From: SAR202 cluster bacterium
Lineage (GTDB): Bacteria > Chloroflexota > Dehalococcoidia > Lucifugimonadales > Lucifugimonadaceae
Reading direction: 5' to 3'
Assembly (NCBI GenBank): GCA_009392285.1
Contig: VFGU01000013.1
Span: forward strand, 1 to 64,000
Length of the DNA: 64,000 bases
Made by a program: the position numbers and the translations under genes. The notes beneath the pieces were generated by a model. It saw nothing but the letters and a program-made list of their open reading frames with translations, had not been told where the DNA came from and did not search any database. Positions within the stretch are counted from its first letter, which is position 1, and each line of letters starts with the position of its first letter. Of the stretch, positions 48,454 to 58,328 are shown in pieces.

Positions 48454-48471
48454 TCCTTGCTGAAAATCTTA

Positions 48472-48547
48472 TGGTGGGCCCTGTGAGGCTCGAACTCACG
48501 ACCTACTGATTAAAAGTCAGTTGCTCTACCAACTGAGCTAAGGGCCC
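48472..48547 (-). tRNA. tRNA-Lys (anticodon TTT), CCA encoded
   Basis: GGGCCCTTAGCTCAGTTGGTAGAGCAACTGACTTTTAATCAGTAGGTCGTGAGTTCGAGCCTCACAGGGCCCACCA; full cloverleaf. Confidence 0.97.
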
Positions 48548-48552
48548 GGCTA

Positions 48553-49140
48553 TTAGGATTCATTAAGCGTAGAAATTAGATTATAATCAAAAATCTTCAA
48601 ATTAGAAAAAGGCCAGTAAATTATCCACACTCTTCCTGTAATGCTAGATCTTGGTACCAACCCGAAACTTCTAGAATCATTTGATTCATTTCTATTATCT
48701 CCTAAAAGATAGTAATAATCTTCAGGAATAAGTATTTTTTCTTCTTTGGAAATTTCTGAGGTAGACCCAAACTTATTAGCGAAAGGTTTACCGTTAACTA
48801 ATATTGTTCCATTATAGTTCTCAATAGTATCGCCTGGCTTACCTATAACCCTTTTAACAAACTCTTTGCCGGTAGTGTCGTAGGGAAACGGAGGATCAAA
48901 TGTTACAACATCCCCATTATCAGGATTCAATTTAAATTTATTTATCAAATTAATATCAATCTGGCTCTCATAAGGTATATGGAAATAAATAAATTTATTA
49001 ACAAATACTCTTTGATTGTGATTCAAAGTAGGGCTCATACTGTCCCCATCTACTATGTAGTTTCCCAAAACAATCTGAAGGAAAAGAGATAGCCCGAAAG
49101 CAAATATTAAATTTTTTGATATATTTCTTAACTGATTCAT
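48553..49140 (-). CDS. lepB: Signal peptidase I
   Basis: YIVDGDSMSPTLNHNQRVFVNK, FVKRVIGKPGDTIE, YYLLGDNRNESNDSRSFGLVPRSSITGRVWIIYWP. Confidence 0.93.
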   Translation of the reverse strand: MNQLRNISKNLIFAFGLSLFLQIVLGNYIVDGDSMSPTLNHNQRVFVNKFIYFHIPYESQIDINLINKFKLNPDNGDVVTFDPPFPYDTTGKEFVKRVIGKPGDTIENYNGTILVNGKPFANKFGSTSEISKEEKILIPEDYYYLLGDNRNESNDSRSFGLVPRSSITGRVWIIYWPFSNLKIFDYNLISTLNES

Positions 49141-49196
49141 AATTTTAATTTGTATTATCCCATTTTAAACCTATAATCAAAAATGAAGGAGACATA

Positions 49197-49784
49197 ATGG
49201 TATTAAGTGACAAAACAATTAAAGAATATTTAGAAAGTGGCAAAATATTAATCGACCCAGTTGATCATAAAGATATTCAACCTGCCAGTGTAGATTTGCA
49301 TATAGATAAAGGGATTTTAATATTTAAAAACTCATCAGAGCCTTTTATAGATTTAAGAAAAGAACTTCCCAATCTCACAGAATCAGTTGAAATTCAAAAG
49401 GGAGAGCCTTTCATGTTGCATCCCGGAGAATTTGTGCTTGCTTCAACTATTGAAAGAATTAAGTTAGGAACAGACGTTGTAGGTAGACTTGAAGGAAAAA
49501 GTAGTCTTGGAAGAGTAGGTCTGCTAATTCATTCTACTGCAGGATATGTTGACCCTGGATGGGATGGACAATTAACACTAGAATTAACAAATGTTGCTAA
49601 ACTTCCAATCACCTTATATTACGGAATGAGGATAGGACAGATATCTTTTCTAGACTTATCTTCAAAGGCAGAAAATCCTTATGGATCTGAAAAACTTTCT
49701 AGTAGATATCAAGGCCAAAAGGACCCTACTGCTAGCAAGATACATATTGATTTTGATGATCAAATAAAACATACAGATGACTGA
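49197..49784 (+). CDS. dcd: dCTP deaminase
   Basis: QPASVDLHIDKG, GRLEGKSSLGRVGLLIHSTAGYVDPGWDGQLTLELTNVAKLPI, MRIGQISFL. Confidence 0.93.
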   Translation: MVLSDKTIKEYLESGKILIDPVDHKDIQPASVDLHIDKGILIFKNSSEPFIDLRKELPNLTESVEIQKGEPFMLHPGEFVLASTIERIKLGTDVVGRLEGKSSLGRVGLLIHSTAGYVDPGWDGQLTLELTNVAKLPITLYYGMRIGQISFLDLSSKAENPYGSEKLSSRYQGQKDPTASKIHIDFDDQIKHTDD

Positions 49785-50877
49785 AAATCTTAATGACTAC
49801 GAATTAGCTCTAAATCTAGCAGAAAATATTTCTGTAAATTTAAGTCCTAGGCCTCCAGTAGGTGCAATTATAACAAATGAAGGAGAATTATTAGGAAAAG
49901 GTGTGACCCAACCCTCTCCAGGAAATCACGCAGAGATAAATGCAATATTAGATTGTAAAAATAATAATTTTTCTACAAAAGGCTCTACTATGTATACCAC
50001 GCTTGAACCCTGCTTTCATGAAGGAGAAACTAACCCTTGCGTAGACAAAATAATAGAGTCAGGAATTTCTCAAGTTTTTATTGGAGTAGTTGACCCCAAC
50101 CCTAAGGTAAATGAGAAGAGTATAAATAAATTATTAAGCAATGGAATTAAAGTAAATATTATTGAAGATGAAGTTCAAAGAAAAAGGTCTGAAGATTTAA
50201 TAGAACCTTTTAAGCATTTTATTACAACAGGGATGCCTTATGTAACATCAAAAATAGCAATAAGTTTAGATGGAAAAATAGCAACTAAAACAGGTGATTC
50301 TAAGTGGATATCATCTGAAAAATCTAGAGAAATAGTTCAAAAAATGAGATCTCTATCTGATGCAATAATCATAGGTTCAAAAACTCTTAAAATTGACAAG
50401 CCAAGTTTAAGTGCAAAAGAAATTTCCGAGCAACCTAGATATAAAGTGGTATTAAACTCGAAGCCATCAAATCCAGAAAGATATCTTACATTAAAATCTG
50501 AAAGTGAAATAATAGTTTTTTGTGAAAAAACTCCTACTGATTTATCTAGTTGGAAAGGAATAGAGTTTATAGAAATTGCTTCTAAAGATAATAAACTTGA
50601 CTTAAAGGAAGCTCTAAGAATATTAGGAGAGAGGAATTGCATGAATGTGTTAGTAGAAGGTGGTGGACAATTAATAGGATCTTTAATTGACTTAAACTTA
50701 ATAAATAAAATGCGACTATTTATCTCACCTATGCTTATAGGAGGAATTAACTCTGCTGACTCTATAGGAGGAGAAGGAATAGAATTCATTAGTCAGAGCA
50801 AAAAACTTACTGACATGGAAGTTGTAAGAGTAGAAAGCGATATAATGGTCACAGGAAAAGTAAAAAGTCATGTTTAG
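49777..50877 (+). CDS. ribD: Bifunctional diaminohydroxyphosphoribosylaminopyrimidine deaminase/reductase
   Basis: GNHAEINAI, TMYTTLEPCFHEGETNPCVDKIIESGISQVFIGVVDPNPKV, KIAISLDGKIATKTGDSKWIS, VLVEGGGQLIGSLI. Confidence 0.94.
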   Translation: MTENLNDYELALNLAENISVNLSPRPPVGAIITNEGELLGKGVTQPSPGNHAEINAILDCKNNNFSTKGSTMYTTLEPCFHEGETNPCVDKIIESGISQVFIGVVDPNPKVNEKSINKLLSNGIKVNIIEDEVQRKRSEDLIEPFKHFITTGMPYVTSKIAISLDGKIATKTGDSKWISSEKSREIVQKMRSLSDAIIIGSKTLKIDKPSLSAKEISEQPRYKVVLNSKPSNPERYLTLKSESEIIVFCEKTPTDLSSWKGIEFIEIASKDNKLDLKEALRILGERNCMNVLVEGGGQLIGSLIDLNLINKMRLFISPMLIGGINSADSIGGEGIEFISQSKKLTDMEVVRVESDIMVTGKVKSHV

Positions 50878-51451
50878 CGGAATAGTCCAAGAAATAGGAA
50901 AAGTTGTAAAAATGGAAGGTGAAAACCTTACAATTGAGTCTGAATTTATATCTAAAAATAGTCAAATTTCAGAAAGTATTTCTGTTTCTGGTGCATGCCT
51001 AACTATCACTAATATTGAAGACAATAAATTTTCGGTAAATGTGGTTAATGAAACCTTGTCTAGAACAAATCTAGGAAGTTTAAATTCAAACTCAAAAGTC
51101 AACTTAGAATCATCGTTAAAATTAGGAGACAAAATTGGTGGTCATATGGTTCAAGGTCATGTAGATTGCACAACCAAGGTAGTGTCAATTAATAAAGATT
51201 CTGGATCTTGGAGAGTTGAGTTCGAAAAACCAGAAAAAATTTCTTCTTATTTAGTAGAAAAAGGGTTTATTGCAATTGATGGGGTTAGTTTAACAGTAAC
51301 TAAGAACGAAAATACTAACTTTGAGGTATCTATTATTCCTTATACTTGGGAGCATACTATTTTTAGTGGCTATCAATCAGGATCTATTGTAAATTTAGAA
51401 ACAGATATGACTGCAAAGTATATTGAAAACTTTATGTTTTTAAAAAAATAA
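50870..51451 (+). CDS. ribE: Riboflavin synthase alpha chain
   Basis: MFSGIVQEIGKV, SVSGACLTI, GGHMVQGHVD, FIAIDGVSLTV. Confidence 0.94.
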   Translation: MFSGIVQEIGKVVKMEGENLTIESEFISKNSQISESISVSGACLTITNIEDNKFSVNVVNETLSRTNLGSLNSNSKVNLESSLKLGDKIGGHMVQGHVDCTTKVVSINKDSGSWRVEFEKPEKISSYLVEKGFIAIDGVSLTVTKNENTNFEVSIIPYTWEHTIFSGYQSGSIVNLETDMTAKYIENFMFLKK

Positions 51452-51472
51452 TAAAAAAGGTATAAATACAGA

Positions 51473-52672
51473 ATGAAAACTAATACTATCGAAGAAGCAA
51501 TTCAGGATTACAAAAATGGAAAATTTGTAATTATTGTAGATGATGAAGACAGAGAGAATGAAGGAGATATTACGATTGCTGCGGACTTTATAACTCCTGA
51601 AAAAGTTAATTTCATGGCATTGAATGCAAGGGGTTTAATATGCGTCGCTATAAATGGTTCAATTTTAGACCAATTAAAAATACCTTTGATGGTAGATGAA
51701 TCAAACGATAGTAATTACACCGCTTTTACAGTTTCTGTTGATTATATTCCTGGAACAACAACTGGCATTTCTGCAGAGGATAGGTCAAAAACTATTTTAG
51801 GTTTAATTGATAAGAAATCAGATAGTTCCATGTTTCAAAAGCCAGGGCATATATTTCCAATAAAGTATAAGGAGGGGGGTGTCTTGGTAAGGGCTGGTCA
51901 TACAGAAGCATCTGTAGATTTAGCAAAATTAGCTGGACTCAGTCCTGCAGCTGTAATGTGCGAAATAGTTAAAAAAGATGGAACTATGGCTAGAAGACCT
52001 GATCTAGAGGAATTTGCAAAAGAAGCTGATATAAAAATTATTACAATAGCAGACCTAATATCATACAGATATAGTACTGAAAAAATTATTGAAAAAACCT
52101 CCACTGCTAATCTCCCAACTAAGTTTGGGGATTTTAAGGCTATCGGGTATAAGTCACTATATGACAACGATGAGCACGTAGCACTAGTGAGGGGAAATAT
52201 AGATAAAGATCCTACATTAGTAAGGGTTCATAGTGAATGTCTTTCTGGAGATTTCTTAGGTAGTTTAAGGTGTGATTGCGGAGACCAAGCTTCAGCAGCA
52301 CTAGAGAGCATAGGAAAAGAAAAATCGGGTGTATTTTTATATATGAAACAAGAAGGAAGAGGGATTGGTCTTCACAATAAATTAAAGGCTTACGAACTTC
52401 AAGATGAGGGGGCAGACACAGTAGAAGCGAATGAATTATTAGGATTTCCTCCAGACCTTAGACACTATGGAGTAGGTGCACAAATTCTTGCTGATATAGG
52501 ACTAAAAAAAATAAAACTTATGACTAATAACCCTAAAAAGGTAATTGGACTAGAAGGCTACGGAATGGAAATTGTAAGTACCGTCCCATTAAATATAGAA
52601 CCTAACCCAATAAACGAAGCTTATCTAAAAACTAAGAAAAATAAATTGGGCCACAAAATAGAAAATGTCTAA
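51473..52672 (+). CDS. ribBA: Bifunctional DHBP synthase/GTP cyclohydrolase II
   Basis: IVDDEDRENEGDITIAADF, RAGHTEASVDLAKLAGL, VRVHSECLSGDFLGSLRCDCGDQ, YMKQEGRGIGLHNKLKAYELQD. Confidence 0.95.
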   Translation: MKTNTIEEAIQDYKNGKFVIIVDDEDRENEGDITIAADFITPEKVNFMALNARGLICVAINGSILDQLKIPLMVDESNDSNYTAFTVSVDYIPGTTTGISAEDRSKTILGLIDKKSDSSMFQKPGHIFPIKYKEGGVLVRAGHTEASVDLAKLAGLSPAAVMCEIVKKDGTMARRPDLEEFAKEADIKIITIADLISYRYSTEKIIEKTSTANLPTKFGDFKAIGYKSLYDNDEHVALVRGNIDKDPTLVRVHSECLSGDFLGSLRCDCGDQASAALESIGKEKSGVFLYMKQEGRGIGLHNKLKAYELQDEGADTVEANELLGFPPDLRHYGVGAQILADIGLKKIKLMTNNPKKVIGLEGYGMEIVSTVPLNIEPNPINEAYLKTKKNKLGHKIENV

Positions 52673-53117
52673 AGGTTTTCCTGAAAACAATGATTTTTCG
52701 AAAAGAGATCTTGATAATAAAAAAATAACATTCGTTGTATCTAAGTTTAATGAAGATATTGTCAGCAGATTGCTGAATACCACCAAAGAAAGATTATTAG
52801 AGTTAGGGATTAATAAAAAAAATATCAACATATTATATGTACCAGGAGCTTTTGAGATACCATTTGCTGTTAAAAAATCAATTGATAAATATAGCCAAAA
52901 TGCGGTTATATGCTTAGGGGCTATAATAAGAGGTGAAACATCTCACTATGAATTAATCTCAAATCATGTTTTTTCCTCTCTGGCAAATTTAAACATTTCT
53001 CAAAAAATTCCTATTATCAATGGAATTTTAACGACTGAAAACATTAATCAAGCAGAGAAAAGAATTGAAAATGGAAAATACTATGCAGAAACTTGCATAG
53101 AAATGATTAATCTTTAA
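52665..53117 (+). CDS. ribH: 6,7-dimethyl-8-ribityllumazine synthase
   Basis: FVVSKFNEDIVSRLL, YVPGAFEIPFAVKK, CLGAIIRGETSHYELISN, INGILTTEN. Confidence 0.93.
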   Translation: MSKGFPENNDFSKRDLDNKKITFVVSKFNEDIVSRLLNTTKERLLELGINKKNINILYVPGAFEIPFAVKKSIDKYSQNAVICLGAIIRGETSHYELISNHVFSSLANLNISQKIPIINGILTTENINQAEKRIENGKYYAETCIEMINL

Positions 53118-53174
53118 TTTTGAGAATTCAAAATAAATCTCTATTCTGCTAATATTCCAATAAAGTTTCGCTTA

Positions 53175-53248
53175 TGGCGATTCGTCTAGCGGTAGGACCC
53201 CAGACTCTGAATCTGGTAGCCCAGGTTCGAATCCTGGATCGCCAGCCA
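53175..53248 (+). tRNA. tRNA-Gln (anticodon CTG), CCA encoded
   Basis: TGGCGATTCGTCTAGCGGTAGGACCCCAGACTCTGAATCTGGTAGCCCAGGTTCGAATCCTGGATCGCCAGCCA; full cloverleaf. Confidence 0.96.
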
Positions 53249-53253
53249 GATAT

Positions 53254-53330
53254 GGCCCCTTCGTCTAGCGGCCTAGGACACCACCCTCTCAAGGTGGAGA
53301 TCACGGGTTCGAATCCCGTAGGGGCTACCA
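53254..53330 (+). tRNA. tRNA-Glu (anticodon CTC), CCA encoded
   Basis: GGCCCCTTCGTCTAGCGGCCTAGGACACCACCCTCTCAAGGTGGAGATCACGGGTTCGAATCCCGTAGGGGCTACCA; full cloverleaf. Confidence 0.96.
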
Positions 53331-53354
53331 AAAACTTAATAATAAGGAGAAAAA

Positions 53355-54455
53355 ATGAAAAATATCAAAGGAATATATCTCGGCTATGCTGAAAATCTAG
53401 AGCCACAATCAAGGGCATTTGAGGAAGTTGGAGGAGAACTGATAAAAGGAAATCTTTCAGGTGGGGATTCTGGAGGAAGCCTACTTTCTCCTAAGGACGG
53501 AAGTAATGACAAAGTTGACCAAGTAGTATCTTTACTAGAAGAAACTAAGGCTCAATCGCTTGTGCTTCAAGGACACGGATTCCCTTTAAACAAGGAATTT
53601 TTTGATGCGGTAAGTAAAGTTGATACTTTCAAAGGTATCGCTTGTTTTGGTCATGGTTTTGATGGGATAGATATTGATAGTGCATCCGAAAATGGCATAC
53701 TTGTTGCAAATGCTGCTTCATTTGGAACAGAAGAAGTATCAAACCATGCCTTAATGTTAATGTTAGTTTGTGCTAAAAAATTCGTGTTGCATGACAAGTT
53801 AGTTAGAAGTGGAGTTTGGACTAGGGAACACCTTGCTCCTATGGGTCACATTTCTGGACAAACTATAGGTATAGTAGGAATCGGGAATATAGGTAGAGCC
53901 ATGGGAAGAAAGTGCAAAGCATTAGGAATGAATGTGATAGCCTACGACCCTTCGGTTTCTTCATGGGACTTCAAAGAATATGGAATAGAATATATCTCAA
54001 CTATAAATGAACTATGCGAAAAATCTGACTACATTAGTCTGCACTGCCCTTTGCTAGAAAGTACAGAAAAATTAATGGGTGCAGAACAATTCAAAAAAAT
54101 GAAGTCATCAGCATATCTCGTTAATTGCTCAAGAGGTCCTGTGGTGGATGAACTAGCACTTATTGATGCACTTAATAACAAAGAAATTGCCGGTGCAGGT
54201 TTAGATGTTTTTGAGGAAGAGCCGACCTATCCAGAAAATCCTCTACTAAAAATGGATAATGTGGCTGTAACAAATCATTATGCTAGTTATTCAGAAGTTG
54301 CGTGGGAAAGGGCAGAAACTCAACTTGGAGAAGAAGCTGTGAGAATATCTACTGACAGTTATCCAATGTCTCTTGTAAACCCAAGCGTGAAATCGAAAGT
54401 TTCAGGGAAAAAAGAGCCTCAAGGATGGGAAATTTATAGAGATACTTTAAAGTAA
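53355..54455 (+). CDS. D-isomer-specific 2-hydroxyacid dehydrogenase
   Basis: ACFGHGFDGIDIDSASENGI, IGIVGIGNIGRAMGRKCKALG, LVNCSRGPVVDELALIDAL, LLKMDNVAVTNHYA. Confidence 0.9.
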   Translation: MKNIKGIYLGYAENLEPQSRAFEEVGGELIKGNLSGGDSGGSLLSPKDGSNDKVDQVVSLLEETKAQSLVLQGHGFPLNKEFFDAVSKVDTFKGIACFGHGFDGIDIDSASENGILVANAASFGTEEVSNHALMLMLVCAKKFVLHDKLVRSGVWTREHLAPMGHISGQTIGIVGIGNIGRAMGRKCKALGMNVIAYDPSVSSWDFKEYGIEYISTINELCEKSDYISLHCPLLESTEKLMGAEQFKKMKSSAYLVNCSRGPVVDELALIDALNNKEIAGAGLDVFEEEPTYPENPLLKMDNVAVTNHYASYSEVAWERAETQLGEEAVRISTDSYPMSLVNPSVKSKVSGKKEPQGWEIYRDTLK

Positions 54456-54543
54456 CTTTTAAAAATTAATATTGAAAATACATTTTAGATTTGATTAGTT
54501 GTTTTATATCTATAATTGATTAAAATTACCTTGTTGAAAAATA

Positions 54544-57123
54544 TTGCATCAAAAAAATATGCTTGGTCCTAAACATAGAAAAAAATTTTCGTTAATTAAT
54601 TCCGGCATACTTGCAGAAATATTAGAGAAGTATTTTAACGATCCGGATTCGATAGATGATTCAGAAATAAAGCTTATTACTTCTTACTTCGGTATAGATT
54701 TAGTCAACAGTTCAAAATCTTCGACAAAAACTGAACTTGATAATGATTATGTGCGTGATTTTGGTTATCTGCATGCAGACATTAATCCCATAAAAGAAAA
54801 TGAAAATATTATCGGTAATGTTAATGTTTCACCTGAAATAGAAAGTGTTTACCTTAATAAGATCGGATGGGAATTTGCTCATATAAGAGAAAAATCTGAA
54901 AAAAAATGGTTATACGATTTGGTAGAAAATATAGAAATCAACATTAGCAATGACCAGAAATTTCAGATCTTAAAAAGGTTAATAGAGGTTGAAAATTTTG
55001 AACAATTCCTTCATAAATCTTTTGTTGGCGCAAGATGGTACAGCCTTGAAGGTTCAGAGTCACTAATAATTGTTTTAGACAAGATTATATCTGACTCTAA
55101 AAATTATGATTCGATAAATTTTGGTATGCCTCACAGAGGTAGACTGAATGTTTTAGCACATATATTTGATAAACCTTATTCTGAAATCTTCTCTGAGTTT
55201 AGAGAAGAGAATATTAACCATATGGGTTCAGGAAAAATTGATGAATATCTCAGGGATGTTAAGTATCATTTAGGGGCTAAAAAAGATCAGGATTCTGAGT
55301 TATTACTATTCCCTAATCCAAGCCACTTGGAAATGATAAATCCGGTTATACTTGGAGCAACAAAAGCCAAACAGATTATAGATAACAAAAGTTTTGGGGT
55401 TTTAGTTCATGGAGATGCGGCATTTCCTGGGGAAGGAATAAATTCTGAGTCTTTTAATTTGAGCAGACTGCCAAATTACAATTCGAATGGAAGTATTCAT
55501 ATAGTTACAAATAATCAGATAGGTTTTACAACTAACCCAGAAAATTCTTTTCCTTATATATTTGCTACAGATTTTGTTAGAGGTTTTGATATCCCAATTA
55601 TCCATATAAATGCCGATGATATTTTAAGTTGCTTAAAAGGCACTGAAGTGGCTATCAATTATAAAAATAAATTTAATAAGGATGTAGTTATAGATTTAAT
55701 TTCATATAGAAGATATGGACACCAAGAAATGGATGACCCAACTATAACTCAGCCAGTAATGTACGAAAAAATAAACAGTCACCCAACTATAACTAAAATT
55801 TATTCTGAAGAATTAATTCAAGAAAAAATATTAAATGAAGATGATATATCAGAAATTAAATCTTCCCATACTAAATACATGAATGATTCCAACAAACCTG
55901 CTGTTAATCAAGAGACAAGTATATGGCCAGGAGAGTTCATTACTGAAGAAATAGATTACGAAAAAAGTTCCCAAGCCATAAACATAAGTGAACTGAAAAA
56001 AATTAATACAGAATTATACGAAATCGATGGCAAATTCAATTTAAATAAAAGGCTAAAACAGATTTTTGATAAAAGATTAAAATTTGATGAAAATCTTAAA
56101 TTAGAATGGGGTCATGCGGAAATGCTTTCATTGGCCTCATTGGTGAAAAGCAATATTTCAATTAGATTGTCGGGACAAGATTCTCAAAGAGGAACTTTTA
56201 GTCAAAGAAATGCAGTAATTTGGGACACCAAAGGAAAAGGTAAAAAAAATCTTCTAGATAACTTCTCAGAAAAAAATGTTTACGCTGATGTTATTAACTC
56301 TCCCTTATCTGAAATGGCGGCTTTAGCATTTGAGTTTGGGTATAGCATTATAGAAAACAAATCATTGATAATTTGGGAAGCCCAATTTGGTGATTTTGTT
56401 AACAATGCTCAATCTGTTATAGATGAATTTATTGTCAGCTCTCAACCTAAATGGGGGCTAGACTCTAATTTGGTTCTATTGCTTCCACATGGCTATGAAG
56501 GTATGGGGCCAAATCATTCAAGCGGATGGATTGAGAGATTCCTTGAATCTGCAGATAATAACAACATTGCTATTGCAAATTGCAGCACATCTTCTCAATA
56601 TTTCCACCTTTTAAGGGCTCATACACTATCAACAAAACAATCAAATCCATTGATAATTTTTACCCCTAAAAGCCTGCTAAGACATCCTATTTCTTCTAGT
56701 TCAGTAAAAGAAATTTCGTCATCAAAATTTCAATCTATAATCAAAAATCGGAATACAAAAGATGCAAATAAGATCATTATTGGATCTGGGAAACTTATTG
56801 TTGATATTATGCACGATGAAAATTATAAATATTTATCTTCAAAAACAGAATTGATAAGCCTAGAAATGCTCTACCCATTTCCTAAAAATTCTTTAAAGAA
56901 AATATTTAATGGTCATAAAAATCTCAAAGAAATAATTTGGGCTCAAGAAGAACCTAAAAATAGAGGAGCGTGGAATTTTATCAAAGATAGAATTACTGAA
57001 ATTTTGCCAAATTCTGTTTCTTTAAAATACATTGGCAGAGAGCCTAGCGCAGCCTCAGCAACTGGCTCTGCATCAGTACATAAAATTCAGCAAAAAAGAA
57101 TAATAGACTCCATATTAAAATAA
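54544..57123 (+). CDS. sucA: 2-oxoglutarate dehydrogenase E1 component (TTG start, or ATG at 54559)
   Basis: INFGMPHRGRLNVLAHIFDKP, VKYHLGAKK, VHGDAAFPGEGI, TNNQIGFTT, SGQDSQRGTFSQRNAV, LLLPHGYEGMGPNHSSGWIERFL. Confidence 0.94.
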   Translation: MHQKNMLGPKHRKKFSLINSGILAEILEKYFNDPDSIDDSEIKLITSYFGIDLVNSSKSSTKTELDNDYVRDFGYLHADINPIKENENIIGNVNVSPEIESVYLNKIGWEFAHIREKSEKKWLYDLVENIEINISNDQKFQILKRLIEVENFEQFLHKSFVGARWYSLEGSESLIIVLDKIISDSKNYDSINFGMPHRGRLNVLAHIFDKPYSEIFSEFREENINHMGSGKIDEYLRDVKYHLGAKKDQDSELLLFPNPSHLEMINPVILGATKAKQIIDNKSFGVLVHGDAAFPGEGINSESFNLSRLPNYNSNGSIHIVTNNQIGFTTNPENSFPYIFATDFVRGFDIPIIHINADDILSCLKGTEVAINYKNKFNKDVVIDLISYRRYGHQEMDDPTITQPVMYEKINSHPTITKIYSEELIQEKILNEDDISEIKSSHTKYMNDSNKPAVNQETSIWPGEFITEEIDYEKSSQAINISELKKINTELYEIDGKFNLNKRLKQIFDKRLKFDENLKLEWGHAEMLSLASLVKSNISIRLSGQDSQRGTFSQRNAVIWDTKGKGKKNLLDNFSEKNVYADVINSPLSEMAALAFEFGYSIIENKSLIIWEAQFGDFVNNAQSVIDEFIVSSQPKWGLDSNLVLLLPHGYEGMGPNHSSGWIERFLESADNNNIAIANCSTSSQYFHLLRAHTLSTKQSNPLIIFTPKSLLRHPISSSSVKEISSSKFQSIIKNRNTKDANKIIIGSGKLIVDIMHDENYKYLSSKTELISLEMLYPFPKNSLKKIFNGHKNLKEIIWAQEEPKNRGAWNFIKDRITEILPNSVSLKYIGREPSAASATGSASVHKIQQKRIIDSILK

Positions 57124-57141
57124 TTGATAGAATGATCAATT

Positions 57142-58317
57142 ATGTTACATGAAATAATCGTTCCAGATCTTGCTGAGTCTACAGTAGAAGCGACTGTAGC
57201 AACATGGCTCAAAAAAAGTGGTGATATTGTCAATGAAGGCGAAGTATTGATTGAGTTAGACACAGATAAAGTAAGTTTGGAAGTAGTTTCTCCTTCATCA
57301 GGACAATTAACAGAAATAAGTAAAAATGAGGGTGAAACTGTAAATGTGGGAGAACTGCTAGGCAAAGTTGATGACTCAGTTTCTTCATCGGCTAAATCTG
57401 AAAAGCCAGTCACTAAAAATGAACCTAAACCTCAAGTTAATGAAAATCCAAAAACCAAACCCGATAATTCTGAAGTATCAGTAACCCCCGTTGCGAAAAA
57501 AATAGCAGAAAAAGACAACATTGATCTTACTAAAATTAAAGGCTCTGGTCCTAATGGGAAAATAACAAAAAATGATTTAGAGAATAAAAACGATACTCAA
57601 AAAACTTCTACTGCTGCAGGACCTGAAGAAGTTATTAAGTTATCTAGAAGAAGAATAACGATTGCTAAAAGGCTTAAAGAAGTACAGTCAGATACTGTAA
57701 TGACAACAACATACAATGAGGTAGATCTATCTTCTGTGATATCTATAAGAAAAAAATTCCAAGACCAATTTGTTGAAAAACATGGCGTAAAATTAGGTTT
57801 TATGAGTTTCTTTGTAAAAGCAACCGTAAATGCTTTGCAAAGTTTCCCGCATCTAAACGCAGAACTATACCAAGATGAACTTATATTGAAAAAATATTAC
57901 GACATGGGTATTGCTGTTGCAACTGAAGAAGGATTAGTAGTTCCTGTACTAAGAGAAGCAGATAAGAAATCGTCGGCTGAAATCGAAAAAGGGATAGCAG
58001 ATCTGGCAACTAAAGCGAGGGAAAGAAAAATAACCTTAGAAGAATTGCAAGGTGGAACATTTTCTATTACTAACGGAGGGGTTTTTGGATCATTAATGTC
58101 AACTCCACTGCTAAATCCTCCTCAAGTTGGAATACTAGGAATGCATAAAATACAAGAAAAGCCTATTGCTGTTAATGGAGAAGTGGTGATAAGACCTGTT
58201 ATGGTTCTTGCGGTTACTTATGACCACAGAATAATTGATGGTGCTATGGCGGTACAATTTCTAGTCAGGATAAAAAATTTATTAGAAGATCCATACCAAT
58301 TGCTTATTGATGCATAA
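57142..58317 (+). CDS. sucB: Dihydrolipoamide succinyltransferase E2
   Basis: [19 protein letters not shown] lipoyl domain, [51 protein letters not shown]. Confidence 0.94.
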   Translation: MLHEIIVPDLAESTVEATVATWLKKSGDIVNEGEVLIELDTDKVSLEVVSPSSGQLTEISKNEGETVNVGELLGKVDDSVSSSAKSEKPVTKNEPKPQVNENPKTKPDNSEVSVTPVAKKIAEKDNIDLTKIKGSGPNGKITKNDLENKNDTQKTSTAAGPEEVIKLSRRRITIAKRLKEVQSDTVMTTTYNEVDLSSVISIRKKFQDQFVEKHGVKLGFMSFFVKATVNALQSFPHLNAELYQDELILKKYYDMGIAVATEEGLVVPVLREADKKSSAEIEKGIADLATKARERKITLEELQGGTFSITNGGVFGSLMSTPLLNPPQVGILGMHKIQEKPIAVNGEVVIRPVMVLAVTYDHRIIDGAMAVQFLVRIKNLLEDPYQLLIDA

Positions 58318-58328
58318 ATATATACTTC

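Noticed and set aside
49141-49196. FMN riboswitch upstream of the rib operon
   Set aside because: The interval is only 56 nt and shows no RFN-like conserved stems
53149-53331. Minus-strand ORF MVAPTGFEPVISTLRGWCPRPLDEG...
   Set aside because: It is the antisense translation of the tRNA-Gln/tRNA-Glu pair, a familiar annotation artefact
53174-53392. Plus-strand ORF over the two tRNAs
   Set aside because: Covers tRNA genes and runs into the next CDS out of frame; no protein signal
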